A DNA stretch of 64,000 nucleotides from Pseudoalteromonas luteoviolacea (GTDB lineage Bacteria; Pseudomonadota; Gammaproteobacteria; Enterobacterales; Alteromonadaceae), in the NCBI RefSeq assembly GCF_018100925.1, contig NZ_JAGJEH010000017.1, forward strand, positions 34,906 to 98,905. The letters run 5' to 3'. The position numbers and the translations under genes are program-made. This document shows positions 33,902 through 42,697 of this stretch, piece by piece; the first letter of the stretch is position 1; each line of letters begins with the position of its first letter. The notes below the pieces were generated by a model. The model ran no database searches. It saw only the letters and a list, made by a program, of their open reading frames with translations, and was not told the DNA's origin.

Positions 33902-35282
33902 CTTTTAGACCATATTTGTCCAAGCGGCGATATAGCGAAGACTTAGTTAAGCCTAATCGCTGTGCCGCTTGACTGATCACGCCACACTCTTCTTCTAACA
34001 CTTGCATGATCAGACTTTTTTCCATATCAGCCAAAGTGCACGAGCTATCTTCTAACCGAGTCTGAACACGCGTTGCCACGGCAGGCTGCTTTGCCAATCG
34101 TAATTGACAGTCCTCCAAGCAGATCTGTGGTCCTTCACTCATCAGTAACGCGCGTTCCATTACATGGCTAAGCTCGCGAATATTGCCTGGCCAAGGGTAG
34201 GCTTTCAGTGCATTTTCGACCTCCATTGATAACCCTTTATCCGTGATCCCATAACGCTTTGCATGCTGTGCAAGCAAATGTTTAGCCAGTGGAACAATAT
34301 CCGATTCTCGTTCACGCAAAGGAGGCAACTCAAACATCAAGGTATTAATGCGGTAGAACAAGTCTCTGCGAAAGGTGCCTTGTTCTATACAGGTGGGTAA
34401 ATGAGCATTGGTTGCACAAATTAAACGGATGTCACTGCGGATCGTTTGGCTGCTTCCCAACGCCTCATACTCACCCGTTTCTAACACCCGCAGTAATTTT
34501 GCTTGTAAAGGCAAAGACAAAGTCGCCACTTCATCCATAAAGAGCGTACCACCTGACGCCTTGGTAAAACGGCCTGTGCGATTCTGCTTCGCGTCAGTAA
34601 ACGCTCCTTTCACATGGCCAAACAGCTCACTTTCGAACAATGACTCGGCCAATGCGCCCATATTCACACTGACGAGTGGCCCTTGTGCTCGCTGGGAATG
34701 TTGATGAAGCCAGGAAACAAAGTGGCTTTTACCCACACCACTTTCGCCACAAAGTAGTATACTGGCATCAGATACCACCACCTTTTCAAGCTTTTTTTGC
34801 AATGCGCGCATACTCGCAGATTGCCAAACAAATTCGGTTGCTGGCTGCGACGTTTGGGTTTGTTGGCTAGCAATATAAGATAGCTGGTTTTGCTGTCGAG
34901 TTTGTAGCTTGAGCTGCTGCTGAATTGAGGTTAGAAGTGCTGTGTTTTGCCACGGCTTCTCTATAAAGTCACAGGCCCCGAGCTGCAATGCCCTAACCGC
35001 AAGGTTGATGTTTCCCCAACCAGTAATACACAGCACCGCAGGTGTATTATTTCGCTCTTTCAACCAAGCCAAAAAGTCCAACCCCTCCTGCCCTGAGGTT
35101 GTATCCTTAGAAAAGTTCATATCAAGCAAGATAATGGCAATTGCTTTAACACTGAGCAGCTGTTTAGCTTCGTCTGGGGAAGCGGCTTCCAATACTTTGA
35201 GGCCCTGATCTTCAAGAAAGTAAGCTGCGCTTAGTCGCACCTCAATATTATCATCGATGATCAAAATGGTTGGCACTGACAT
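33891..35282 (-). CDS. NtrC-family sigma-54 response regulator
   Basis: A 463-residue activator. Receiver domain 1-120 with the acceptor Asp54 (IILLDMNF), AAA+ domain about 150-380 with Walker A GESGVGKS (179-186), the sigma-54 contact loop GAFTDA (226-231, instead of the common GAFTGA) and Walker B GGTLFMDEV, and a Fis-type helix-turn-helix at the C-terminus (AAQRLGLTKSSLYRRLDKYGL). It would activate sigma-54 promoters; the best candidate in the window is upstream of the exporter operon. Its start codon follows a hairpin whose 3' arm contains the ribosome-binding site (35291-35313), hinting at translational control. It overlaps the kinase gene by 11 bases. Confidence 0.93.
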   Translation of the reverse strand: MSVPTILIIDDNIEVRLSAAYFLEDQGLKVLEAASPDEAKQLLSVKAIAIILLDMNFSKDTTSGQEGLDFLAWLKERNNTPAVLCITGWGNINLAVRALQLGACDFIEKPWQNTALLTSIQQQLKLQTRQQNQLSYIASQQTQTSQPATEFVWQSASMRALQKKLEKVVVSDASILLCGESGVGKSHFVSWLHQHSQRAQGPLVSVNMGALAESLFESELFGHVKGAFTDAKQNRTGRFTKASGGTLFMDEVATLSLPLQAKLLRVLETGEYEALGSSQTIRSDIRLICATNAHLPTCIEQGTFRRDLFYRINTLMFELPPLRERESDIVPLAKHLLAQHAKRYGITDKGLSMEVENALKAYPWPGNIRELSHVMERALLMSEGPQICLEDCQLRLAKQPAVATRVQTRLEDSSCTLADMEKSLIMQVLEEECGVISQAAQRLGLTKSSLYRRLDKYGLKDVS

Positions 35283-35290
35283 AAATGTAC

Positions 35291-35313
35291 CCTAACGTTT
35301 ACTTCACGTTAGG
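35291..35313 (-). promoter_or_regulatory. Leader hairpin covering the regulator's ribosome-binding site
   Basis: CCTAACGT-N7-ACGTTAGG. On the minus strand the right arm ends in AGG(G), the only ribosome-binding site of the regulator, seven bases before its ATG. There is no T-tract, so it is not a classical terminator. Confidence 0.4.
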
Positions 35314-35341
35314 ATACGTCAATCAATCTCATTGGAAAAGT

Positions 35342-36193
35342 TTAACGCCAGCGTATTGTTGTAGTTAACGTATGACTTTGACCTGGTTCGACAGTTGCAA
35401 CGTCCTCCAGTACATTGGCTGCTTCTAAACACAGCATACTCAAGTACTCTTCGTCTTGAAAATTGCTCAGGCGTTTTGATTTATCAATCCAAGGATTCCA
35501 CAGCACGCAAGATGTCGAGTTTTCACGGCCAACCTCAATGGTGCCATCTGGCGTATGGATATTCTGAACTGGCGCAGCTTGCGTATAAACCATATCAGTT
35601 TCACGTGCAAAACCAACCAGCTCTGATTGGTCAAAAGGACCTTGACCAAACTCGATATATTTTGCCCCTTGCAAACCATCAACTGTGGTGTCTTTAATAT
35701 TAGAAGTTGGAAAATAGGTATGTAGCGCTTGTGTCAGTGAAAAAGGTGATTGACCTAGGTTCGTGTTAGTAAGCCTCACCTCTAATTGTTCACTCAAAAT
35801 AAACTCGACTTCCAATTTAGATTCATGCGGCCAATATTGCTTATCAACTTGCATCATGGGTAGCGACAGCGAAATACGCACAGCTTCCGATGTTTCAGTC
35901 ACTTTCTCCGCACGCCACACAATCTTTCGCGCAAACCCATGAGCGGGCCATTCTGGGTTTTCATGCACACCAAACCAAGGCCAACAAATTGGGATTCCGC
36001 CGCGTACCGACTTTCCTTCTTGATAATCTTCATCTGCCGACACCCACAGTAAGTCGCTTTTACCATTAGGGATAAACTCTGTAATTTGCGCACCTTGTAA
36101 AAAAATTTTCGCCTGACACAGGGGGCTGTTAACCTCAAAATATTCTAGCCCTGTATCAGTTCTTGCTAATTTTACTGAGTCGGAAAATTCCAT
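35342..36193 (-). CDS. yeaD: D-hexose-6-phosphate mutarotase (YeaD-type)
   Basis: A 283-residue aldose-1-epimerase-fold enzyme that interconverts the anomers of glucose-6-phosphate and related sugars. Family segments are visible: QGAQITEFIPNGKSDLLWVS, RGGIPICWPWFG, PAHGFARKIVW (His in the active site), TQALHTYFPTSNIKDTTVDGL (second His) and the C-terminal LWNPWIDKSKRLSNF with LCLEAANV. AGGTGG lies three bases before the ATG. It is cytoplasmic. It is followed by the two-component genes after 59 bases and may be read into them, but no functional link is evident. Confidence 0.92.
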   Translation of the reverse strand: MEFSDSVKLARTDTGLEYFEVNSPLCQAKIFLQGAQITEFIPNGKSDLLWVSADEDYQEGKSVRGGIPICWPWFGVHENPEWPAHGFARKIVWRAEKVTETSEAVRISLSLPMMQVDKQYWPHESKLEVEFILSEQLEVRLTNTNLGQSPFSLTQALHTYFPTSNIKDTTVDGLQGAKYIEFGQGPFDQSELVGFARETDMVYTQAAPVQNIHTPDGTIEVGRENSTSCVLWNPWIDKSKRLSNFQDEEYLSMLCLEAANVLEDVATVEPGQSHTLTTTIRWR

Positions 36194-36326
36194 GATCCAC
36201 CTTTAAATTTTATTTAACTGTCCTTACATTACCGAGCCGTCTCCACAGAGTAAACATGATTTGCTCACTATGAATGATCTTCAACAATTTTGTACAAAAT
36301 AACAGCACGTTAGCATAATTTATCAA

Positions 36327-38285
36327 CTAAACTTTAAACTTGCCAACCAACTCCGTGAGCTGCTTTGAAAGGCCTGTCATTTTATCACCATTGTCACAGG
36401 TATCGCTGGCTATCACAGAGACGCTGTCAGCTGCGTTTTTAATTTCGACCACATTGCGGTTGATATCTTCCGCTACATGCTGTTGCTCTTCCGCAGCAGT
36501 CGCAATCTGGGTATTGAGATCACTGATATTTTGGATAGATTGCGTAATTTCAATGAATTGATTTTGTGCAGAGTGAGTCAGCTCAACTGTTTTTTCAGTT
36601 CTTTCTAGGCTATTTGTCATGTCTGTCGACACGCCTTCTGTCATTTTACGCAGTTTATCCAACTGAGATGCGATTTCCTCCGTTGATTCAGAAGTGCGCT
36701 GCGACAATGCCCTTACCTCATCTGCAACCACGGCGAAACCACGCCCATGCTCCCCTGCTCTTGCCGCCTCAATCGCCGCATTTAATGCCAACAAGTTTGT
36801 CTGCTCTGCTATCCCACGTATCACACTCAAAATCGACATAATATTTTCACTTTCACTATCGAGTTTTGTGATATCTGAGGTCGCGCGGTTTATTACACCG
36901 GATAACTCAGCGACACTGTCCACCGTTTCCGTAATCACGGTTTGACCGAGCTCGGAAGCGTGCTGAGTTTGTGTAGCCAACTCGGCAGCATTGGCGCAAC
37001 TTGATGCGACTTCATTGGCCGTTGCCGCCATCTCATTGATGGCGGTTGCTGCCATTTCCAATGACTGCTGCTGGGCACTGGTTGATCCTGTCAATTCATC
37101 CGCCTGTCCCGCGGTTGCCAACGCAGTTTGATTCACTTGCTGCGCACAGTGATTGATTTGCTGTACCAGTTGCGCAATTAAGTTTAAAAACTGGTTAAAG
37201 CTCTCTGCTAATTTTCCGGTCTCATCTTGCGTGGTCACTTCCAAGCGCTTAGTCAGATCCCCCCCACCTTGGGAGATCGCAGTCAGACCGTCACTCACAT
37301 TGACAATTGGCCCTGACAGTAAGTTGGCAATATAGGTTGCTAGGGCAATAAAAATTGCCACCAAGATCCCGCTGATCACCAAAATGGTTACCTTCATTTT
37401 ATTGGCTGTGCTCATCACCTCTTGCTGTTCAACAAATGCGATAAACTTCCACCCAAGTGTTTTCGAGGTATAGATATTGGAAAAGAAATCAACTCCGTCG
37501 ATGGTGATCTCAAATAATCCATCAGGGGCGCGGTTTAGTTCGGTGTAGAGACCATTTTCAACCTCATCAATATGCTTGAAAGTATATTCCGGATGTTTAG
37601 CATTGACCAAAATAGTGCCACTATCCTCTTCCAACATAAGATAGCCTGTTTCACCTAACCGAATACTCTTGATTATGTCTGTTAAGCCTTTGAGTGAAAC
37701 ATCCATTCCTTGTACACCAATTAACTCCCCGCCCGCTTGCACAGCCTTAACGGTTGAAATGATTGCCGTGTCATCTGGTTCCCAATAATAAGCTTTCGTC
37801 AGTGCGGTCTGACCACCGTTGGCTTTACCTGTGGTGTACCAAGGCCGCACTCGAGGGTCATATCTTGCACTCACTTGGCCTTTTGGCCACTGAATATACC
37901 CTCCTTGAGGATTGCCAAAATAAATATAGGAAATGCCCGGATGTGAAGAGCCAAATTGCCTGTAGAGCTCATATAAGCGACGCTCCACCGGAGTTCCTGT
38001 ATCCGGAGACATCTGCTCAGCACTGCTATTTTCTATATAAATCGACACTTGCTCACGACCTTGCAGTACATCAGGGTGACTGGCCAAGTAGGTTACATTT
38101 TTGGCCACTTCCTCAAAAAACATGCTGATCCCATTATCAATCTGCTGAGCTTCTCGGCTGCTCATTTCTACAAATTTATCCACTGCAAGCTGTCTTGTTT
38201 GAGAAATAACGATGACGGCAATAATCAGCAGTGGCACCACAATCGCGGTGATGAATGCAAGGCGTAACTTTTGAGAGATAGTCAT
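36327..38285 (-). CDS. Methyl-accepting chemotaxis protein with dCache sensor
   Basis: A 652-residue chemoreceptor. The start is the ATG at 38285 (MTISQKLRLAFITAIVVPLLIIAVIV), with CAGGAAG upstream. It has a first membrane helix (about 9-30), a double-Cache periplasmic sensor (about 35-280, with PDTGTPVERRLYELYRQFG and YDPRVRPWYTTGKANGG, which often bind amino acids or small organic ligands), a second helix (about 290-312), HAMP, and a signalling domain whose hairpin tip reads EQTNLLALNAAIEAARAGEHGRGFAVVADEVR. There is no C-terminal CheR-binding pentapeptide. The gene stands alone, divergent from the porin gene at 38447. Confidence 0.93.
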   Translation of the reverse strand: MTISQKLRLAFITAIVVPLLIIAVIVISQTRQLAVDKFVEMSSREAQQIDNGISMFFEEVAKNVTYLASHPDVLQGREQVSIYIENSSAEQMSPDTGTPVERRLYELYRQFGSSHPGISYIYFGNPQGGYIQWPKGQVSARYDPRVRPWYTTGKANGGQTALTKAYYWEPDDTAIISTVKAVQAGGELIGVQGMDVSLKGLTDIIKSIRLGETGYLMLEEDSGTILVNAKHPEYTFKHIDEVENGLYTELNRAPDGLFEITIDGVDFFSNIYTSKTLGWKFIAFVEQQEVMSTANKMKVTILVISGILVAIFIALATYIANLLSGPIVNVSDGLTAISQGGGDLTKRLEVTTQDETGKLAESFNQFLNLIAQLVQQINHCAQQVNQTALATAGQADELTGSTSAQQQSLEMAATAINEMAATANEVASSCANAAELATQTQHASELGQTVITETVDSVAELSGVINRATSDITKLDSESENIMSILSVIRGIAEQTNLLALNAAIEAARAGEHGRGFAVVADEVRALSQRTSESTEEIASQLDKLRKMTEGVSTDMTNSLERTEKTVELTHSAQNQFIEITQSIQNISDLNTQIATAAEEQQHVAEDINRNVVEIKNAADSVSVIASDTCDNGDKMTGLSKQLTELVGKFKV

Positions 38286-38446
38286 AATGAAACTTCCTGT
38301 GGGCATTCAAAAAATATAGTTGTTGATCTTCAACTATACAAAAAGATTAAAAAATTCCTGCCACGTTACATACCAAGGCAATGGACAGCATCAAATACTC
38401 AACTACGCTTTATGTCAGATACGCCTGCTTTTAAGGATATATCCCA

Positions 38447-39685
38447 ATGCCGCTCACAAACTGTAAACGCCTTGCTGCTACCTGTCTTGTTCTGCTGACG
38501 CCAGCACTGGCCACAGCGTCCGACACAGAACTGGCCGAGCTCAAGCAACAGCTACTAAAGCTGCAAAAGAAAATAGAGAAATTGGAAGCACAACAAAAGC
38601 GCAAAACAAAAGAGACAAAGCCAGCGTCCACTATCAAGGTTGGCGGTGCAGTGAGGACCACGCTCAGCCACACCTCCTATGACGATGACAATAAGAATCG
38701 CGGAGGCGATTTCGAACTTGATGTATTTCGCCTGAATTTTTCTGGCAATATAGGCGGGTTCGGACTCAATGCGGAGTGGCGATATTTTGATTACATGACC
38801 GCAGTGAAGTATGCCTATTTATATTATGACTTTGCAAAAGATTGGCAGGCTCAAGTGGGCATGACTAAAGTGCCATTTGGGAATTGGCCATATAATTCAC
38901 ACAGCTGGTTTTTTGGTACAACGTATTATGTCGGCTTAGAAGACGATCATGACATGGGCATACTCTTCAAACGTAAGCTGGCCGACAATTGGCAACTGGA
39001 TGTAGGCTTTTTCAAAAATGATGAACTCGGTGGCGTTGATGGCTATGTTGAGTCACGAAGCGATCGCTACTCCTATGATATCGTGGGTGCCAGAGACACC
39101 AGTGACGGGATCTACGATGATCCAACTCAGCCTCTGGGCGAGTACAATACGTTTTCAGGTAGGTATGGCTATCATTTTAAGCATAAAGGCGGCACAACAG
39201 AGCTAGGTGTCTCAGGCCTGATGGGCGATTTACACAACGGAATTGAAAAAGCGGGAGAATATCAAGCATGGGCGCTGCACCTGAATGCCAGCATTGGTAA
39301 ATGGAATCTGCAAATGCAGCATGGAGAATACGAGTATGATATCGCAGGTATCGACCGCATTGCCGTGGGTGCTTATGCGTTTTACGACTCCATTGCAGCT
39401 GAGGCAACCATGTCTAACTTTAATGTCGCATATAACATGAAAGTAAAGCTAGGCCCGATAAATGCGCTGCAGTTTTACAATGATTTCGGCATCATCTACG
39501 ATAAATCAGACAATAGTAGTGATACTTGGATGAATGTAACTGGAGTGTCCATGTCCGCTGGGGCATTTTTTTCTTATCTAGATTTTGTTAATGCCAAAAA
39601 TCAACCCTTTGTCGGCGGTTCTATTGCCGGGGACAGTGACGATACGGAGCGTCGCTTTAACCTCAATTTTGGATACTACTTCTAG
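38447..39685 (+). CDS. Outer-membrane porin, OprO/P-like (paralog 1)
   Basis: A 412-residue exported barrel: signal peptide (1-24), a short coiled coil (about 27-55, LKQQLLKLQKKIEKLEAQQ), then a barrel starting with IKVGGAVRTTLSHTSYD and ending in a C-terminal phenylalanine (FNLNFGYYF), typical for BAM-inserted porins. The layout (N-terminal coiled coil followed by a 16-strand-type barrel) resembles phosphate-selective porin-type proteins; the substrate is unknown. It is about 60% identical by eye to the next gene, so the two arose by tandem duplication. Confidence 0.85.
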   Translation: MPLTNCKRLAATCLVLLTPALATASDTELAELKQQLLKLQKKIEKLEAQQKRKTKETKPASTIKVGGAVRTTLSHTSYDDDNKNRGGDFELDVFRLNFSGNIGGFGLNAEWRYFDYMTAVKYAYLYYDFAKDWQAQVGMTKVPFGNWPYNSHSWFFGTTYYVGLEDDHDMGILFKRKLADNWQLDVGFFKNDELGGVDGYVESRSDRYSYDIVGARDTSDGIYDDPTQPLGEYNTFSGRYGYHFKHKGGTTELGVSGLMGDLHNGIEKAGEYQAWALHLNASIGKWNLQMQHGEYEYDIAGIDRIAVGAYAFYDSIAAEATMSNFNVAYNMKVKLGPINALQFYNDFGIIYDKSDNSSDTWMNVTGVSMSAGAFFSYLDFVNAKNQPFVGGSIAGDSDDTERRFNLNFGYYF

Positions 39686-40042
39686 ATAGTCATTTATGGC
39701 GTGGCCAAATAACTCTATTTGGCCAAAAAAATCATAAAAATTGATTTTTTTAAATGTGGAAAACACACCTAGTGCAATATTGACTACTTATTTACAAAAA
39801 AACACCAACACATTGATAAACAAACTAAAAGTTGTGAATTAACTTAATCTAAAACGTTCTAAATGGACCCTAAACATAACAAAATTTAAGCAATAACCTG
39901 ACAATCCTCAATCCTTTTTACCACTGCGATACAATCCGATTACAAACCATAAAAGTTTGCAATTTCCACCAATTTGCACACATAAATATTGTGGGTTAGT
40001 CTTGCGCCTTTGTTAATTCTCACCCTCTGGATAGTCTAATCA
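39686..40042. other. Intergenic region between the two porin genes
   Basis: No ORF is supported. TGGCCAAATA-ACTC-TATTTGGCCA (39702-39725) is a perfect 10-bp hairpin, but A residues follow it on the plus strand, so it is not a standard terminator for the first porin gene. TTGCAC (39974-39979) and TAGTCT (39997-40002), 17 bases apart, are a plausible weak promoter of the second. Confidence 0.45.
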
Positions 40043-41284
40043 ATGTCAAGAAGTACTGGACAAGTAATCGCCTTAGGTGGCGCGCTATTGTTGACCGCGC
40101 CTCATGCAATTTCGGCCAATAGTGAACTGTCAGCGTTGAAACAACAGCTCGCTCAATTAGAGCAAAAAATACAACAACTGGAAAACAATCAAGCAGCTGA
40201 AAAGGAAGCTAAAGACAGTTCAGAGTCAGGTATCAAAGTTGGCGGCGCTATCCGCGTCAACTACTCAACAAACTCATATGATGAGGATACTAAAAACCGC
40301 GGTGGAGATTTAGACTTTGATGTATTTCGCTTTAACGTGTCTGGTGAGATTGCCGACATTGGCGTCAATGCGGAAATTCGCTTCTTTGACTATATGAGCG
40401 TCGTTAAATATGCCTACCTTGATTACGACATCACTCCTCAATGGCAAACACAACTCGGTTTAACACAAGTGCCATTTGGCAATGATCCCTACAACTCTCA
40501 CAGTTTTTTTATGAGTCCAAATTATTATTTGGGCCTTGAAGATGACTATGACATGGGTCTCGTCATGCGAAGAAAAGTAACCGATAACTGGCAGCTTGAC
40601 TTAGGCTTTTTCAAAAATGATGAGCTTGGAGGCATTGACGGTTATGTGGAAGACCGCAAAGACAGATACTCTATCGACATTGTCGGTATTCGTGCCGACG
40701 ATGAAGGTATCTATGACGCTCCGGCCTCGAAACTAGCTGAGCAAAATACCTTTGTTGCGCGCTACGCATATCATCTAGAACACCCAACAGGCTCAACGGC
40801 AATTGGGGTCTCTGCTTTATCGGGAGGCTTACACGACGGTAATTATAGTGCAGGTGATTATCAAGCGTGGGCAGTACACCTTAACAGCAACCTTGGCAAT
40901 TGGAATCTGCAATTGCAACATGGTCAATACGACTATCAGATTGATGCAACGCAACGTATTGCGATAGCAGCCAACGCGACCTATGACACCATGCCAACCG
41001 AAGCAACATCGAGCAGTGTAAATATCGCCTACAACTTATCAGTTAACTATGGCCCTATCACACACCTTCAGCTATATAACGACTTTGGCACCATCTACAA
41101 TAAGTCAGATGCATCAAATAATTCATGGATGAATGTGACTGGCGTCGCGGTCACCGCAGGCCCTATATTTTCTTACGTTGACTTGGTTCACGCTAAAAAC
41201 CAACCTTTTGTGGGCGGTACACTTTCAGGGCAAAGTGACGATGTTGAAAGACGCTTTAACATCAACATTGGTTACTACTTCTAA
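40043..41284 (+). CDS. Outer-membrane porin, OprO/P-like (paralog 2)
   Basis: A 413-residue exported barrel paralogous to the preceding gene: signal peptide (about 1-26), coiled coil (about 29-55, LKQQLAQLEQKIQQLENNQ), and shared landmarks such as KVGGAIRVNYS, NRGGDLDFDVFRFNVSGEI, VPFGN-PYNSHSF, GLEDDYDMGL, FFKNDELGG and the final FNINIGYYF. The separate upstream regions suggest the two copies are regulated differently. CTGGATAG lies before the ATG. Confidence 0.85.
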   Translation: MSRSTGQVIALGGALLLTAPHAISANSELSALKQQLAQLEQKIQQLENNQAAEKEAKDSSESGIKVGGAIRVNYSTNSYDEDTKNRGGDLDFDVFRFNVSGEIADIGVNAEIRFFDYMSVVKYAYLDYDITPQWQTQLGLTQVPFGNDPYNSHSFFMSPNYYLGLEDDYDMGLVMRRKVTDNWQLDLGFFKNDELGGIDGYVEDRKDRYSIDIVGIRADDEGIYDAPASKLAEQNTFVARYAYHLEHPTGSTAIGVSALSGGLHDGNYSAGDYQAWAVHLNSNLGNWNLQLQHGQYDYQIDATQRIAIAANATYDTMPTEATSSSVNIAYNLSVNYGPITHLQLYNDFGTIYNKSDASNNSWMNVTGVAVTAGPIFSYVDLVHAKNQPFVGGTLSGQSDDVERRFNINIGYYF

Positions 41285-41492
41285 AGTACCTTCAAAGGCC
41301 ATGAAAACAAACGCTATTTTTATGGCCTGCCAAAAAGGAATTCTCTTTTAATTAGGATAATTAACTACGTTTTTCGTCTATAATGGAGAGACGTCTGCTG
41401 TTAAAATACTGCATAACCACTTCGGTATTTAGTCAATCAGGCCGAATATTGTTTTAATATCGGCGTATACAACCAAGGAGAAACAGCTATTT

Positions 41493-41882
41493 ATGAAGAA
41501 GCTTTTTAACCGCTGTTTCTGGTTGCATGCAGCAGGCATCATCTTTGTAGGGTTGGGGTTTATAGGTATGGCCTTGCCCGTGATGCCTACCACCATCTTT
41601 TTTATCCTAGCACTTGCTTGCTTTTCACGCTCATCACCAAAATTCGAAAACTGGTTGCTAACGCATCCCAAATTTGGTCCCTCCCTTGTCGCATGGCGAG
41701 AATATCAAGTAGTCCCTCCTAAGGGGAAATGGGGAGCTGGTATCGGTATGCTGATAGGCTATATTGCACTGTGTTTTAGTGCCGCTCCTTGGTATGTGTT
41801 GATAATAGTGGCCGTCATTGAAATACTGGCTTTGACCTACATTCTCACACGTCCCTCACAGCCACCTATTACCAGCAATTAA
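41493..41882 (+). CDS. ybaN: DUF454 / YbaN family inner-membrane protein
   Basis: A 129-residue protein with three to four hydrophobic segments. The family signature is clear: IFVGLGFIGMALPVMPTTIFFILALACFSRSSPKFENWLLTHPKFGPSL, then a basic loop and two further helices. E. coli YbaN is an inner-membrane protein of unknown role. A perfect TATAAT lies at 41379-41384, giving a leader of about 100 bases, and AAGGAG occurs 12 bases before the ATG. It is a single gene, next to the remnant of a TonB receptor. Confidence 0.85.
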   Translation: MKKLFNRCFWLHAAGIIFVGLGFIGMALPVMPTTIFFILALACFSRSSPKFENWLLTHPKFGPSLVAWREYQVVPPKGKWGAGIGMLIGYIALCFSAAPWYVLIIVAVIEILALTYILTRPSQPPITSN

Positions 41883-41927
41883 ACACTCCGTGTTGATCCG
41901 CCTCAAAAGGTATCGGCAAACTTCAAT

Positions 41928-42129
41928 TTAGAAGGTGTAGTTCAAGGTCAATTTGTAGTTTCGCCCTAATTCTCTAGGCCGTTCGCTTCCCCCACAGTGC
42001 TCTTACAAAACGCTCATCTGTCACATTGTCGATACCTGCACGGACAAGCAGATCAGAGAAATGACCTGTGACTTGGTATTTTGCAGTCAAGTTATACACT
42101 TGGTAGGGTTCTATGTCATAGCCAAATAA
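41928..42129 (-). pseudogene. Remnant of a TonB-dependent receptor C-terminus
   Basis: About 65 codons on the minus strand read as a TonB-receptor tail in two frames: LFGYDIEPYQVYNLTAKYQV followed by FSDLLVRAGIDNVTDERFV in one, then SERPRELGRNYKLTLNYTF and a stop in another. The switch falls at a run of five C residues (41989-41993). A stop codon occurs just upstream and no barrel or plug remains, so the gene is truncated as well as frameshifted. The closing motif (aromatic last residue, NYTF) and DNVTDERF are typical for these receptors. It presumably survived from a deletion of a siderophore or vitamin receptor gene. Confidence 0.75.
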
Positions 42130-42248
42130 CTAAAAGTGATAAAAACCAGTACCACTTACCTAGTAAGTGAGTGCGCTTACTGTTCCAATGTGATGCGCTT
42201 TGTCGTAACTTATTGTTCCGTATAAAACATTTGAATTAAGGAAAAGAT
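42130..42248 (+). promoter_or_regulatory. Upstream region of the DUF4920-like gene with operator-like palindrome
   Basis: CACTTAC-CTA-GTAAGTG (42153-42169) is a perfect 17-base palindrome. A third half-site, CTTACT, follows ten bases later (42176-42181), so the arrangement resembles overlapping operator sites. With 41883-41927 this closes the gap; nothing else was seen there. Confidence 0.4.
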
Positions 42249-42689
42249 ATGAAAACGGGTGTAATTCTGGCCACAATGGCCTGCGTTTTAATGTTTAGCC
42301 AATTGGCAATCGGCAAAACTTATAACGGCGGTGCAGACAAAAGTAAATTGGTGTCCATTTCTCAGTTACTGAGTGAAGCACAAAGATATACAACTCAAAC
42401 GTCTACAATCCAAGGCACTATTACGAGAGTCTGTAAAAAACGTGGCTGCTGGATGCAACTTGCAAGCGATAAAAAGTTTCAATCTTTAAGAGTAAAAGTG
42501 CGCGATGGAGACATGGTTTTCCCAATGACAGCACAAGGAAAAACAGCCTATGCTACGGGTACATTGAAAATAAAACCACTGACACTGGAACAAACCAACC
42601 AAAAGCGCACGGCACAAAACCTAAGCCCAGTTGATACCCCAGAGGTATTACACCTTTTCATTCCTACTGCCGTGACCATTGAGGACTAA
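42249..42689 (+). CDS. Periplasmic DUF4920-like protein
   Basis: A 146-residue protein with a signal peptide (MKTGVILATMACVLMFSQLAIG). The mature part has the segment IQGTITRVCKKRGCWMQLASDKK followed by LRVKVRDGDMVFPMTAQGKTAYATGTL, an OB-like barrel pattern with a CxxxxxC pair that I associate with DUF4920. Function unknown; a metal- or redox-related role has been suggested for neighbours of such genes, but nothing here proves it. AAGGAAAAG lies right before the ATG. The PepSY-type gene follows eight bases later, so the two form an operon. Confidence 0.7.
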   Translation: MKTGVILATMACVLMFSQLAIGKTYNGGADKSKLVSISQLLSEAQRYTTQTSTIQGTITRVCKKRGCWMQLASDKKFQSLRVKVRDGDMVFPMTAQGKTAYATGTLKIKPLTLEQTNQKRTAQNLSPVDTPEVLHLFIPTAVTIED

Positions 42690-42697
42690 TCAGCACA

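Noticed and set aside
36287..36300. ATTTTGTACAAAAT palindrome after the dCache receptor gene
   Set aside because: AT-rich palindromes of this length occur by chance, and there is no T-tract or promoter to give it a role.
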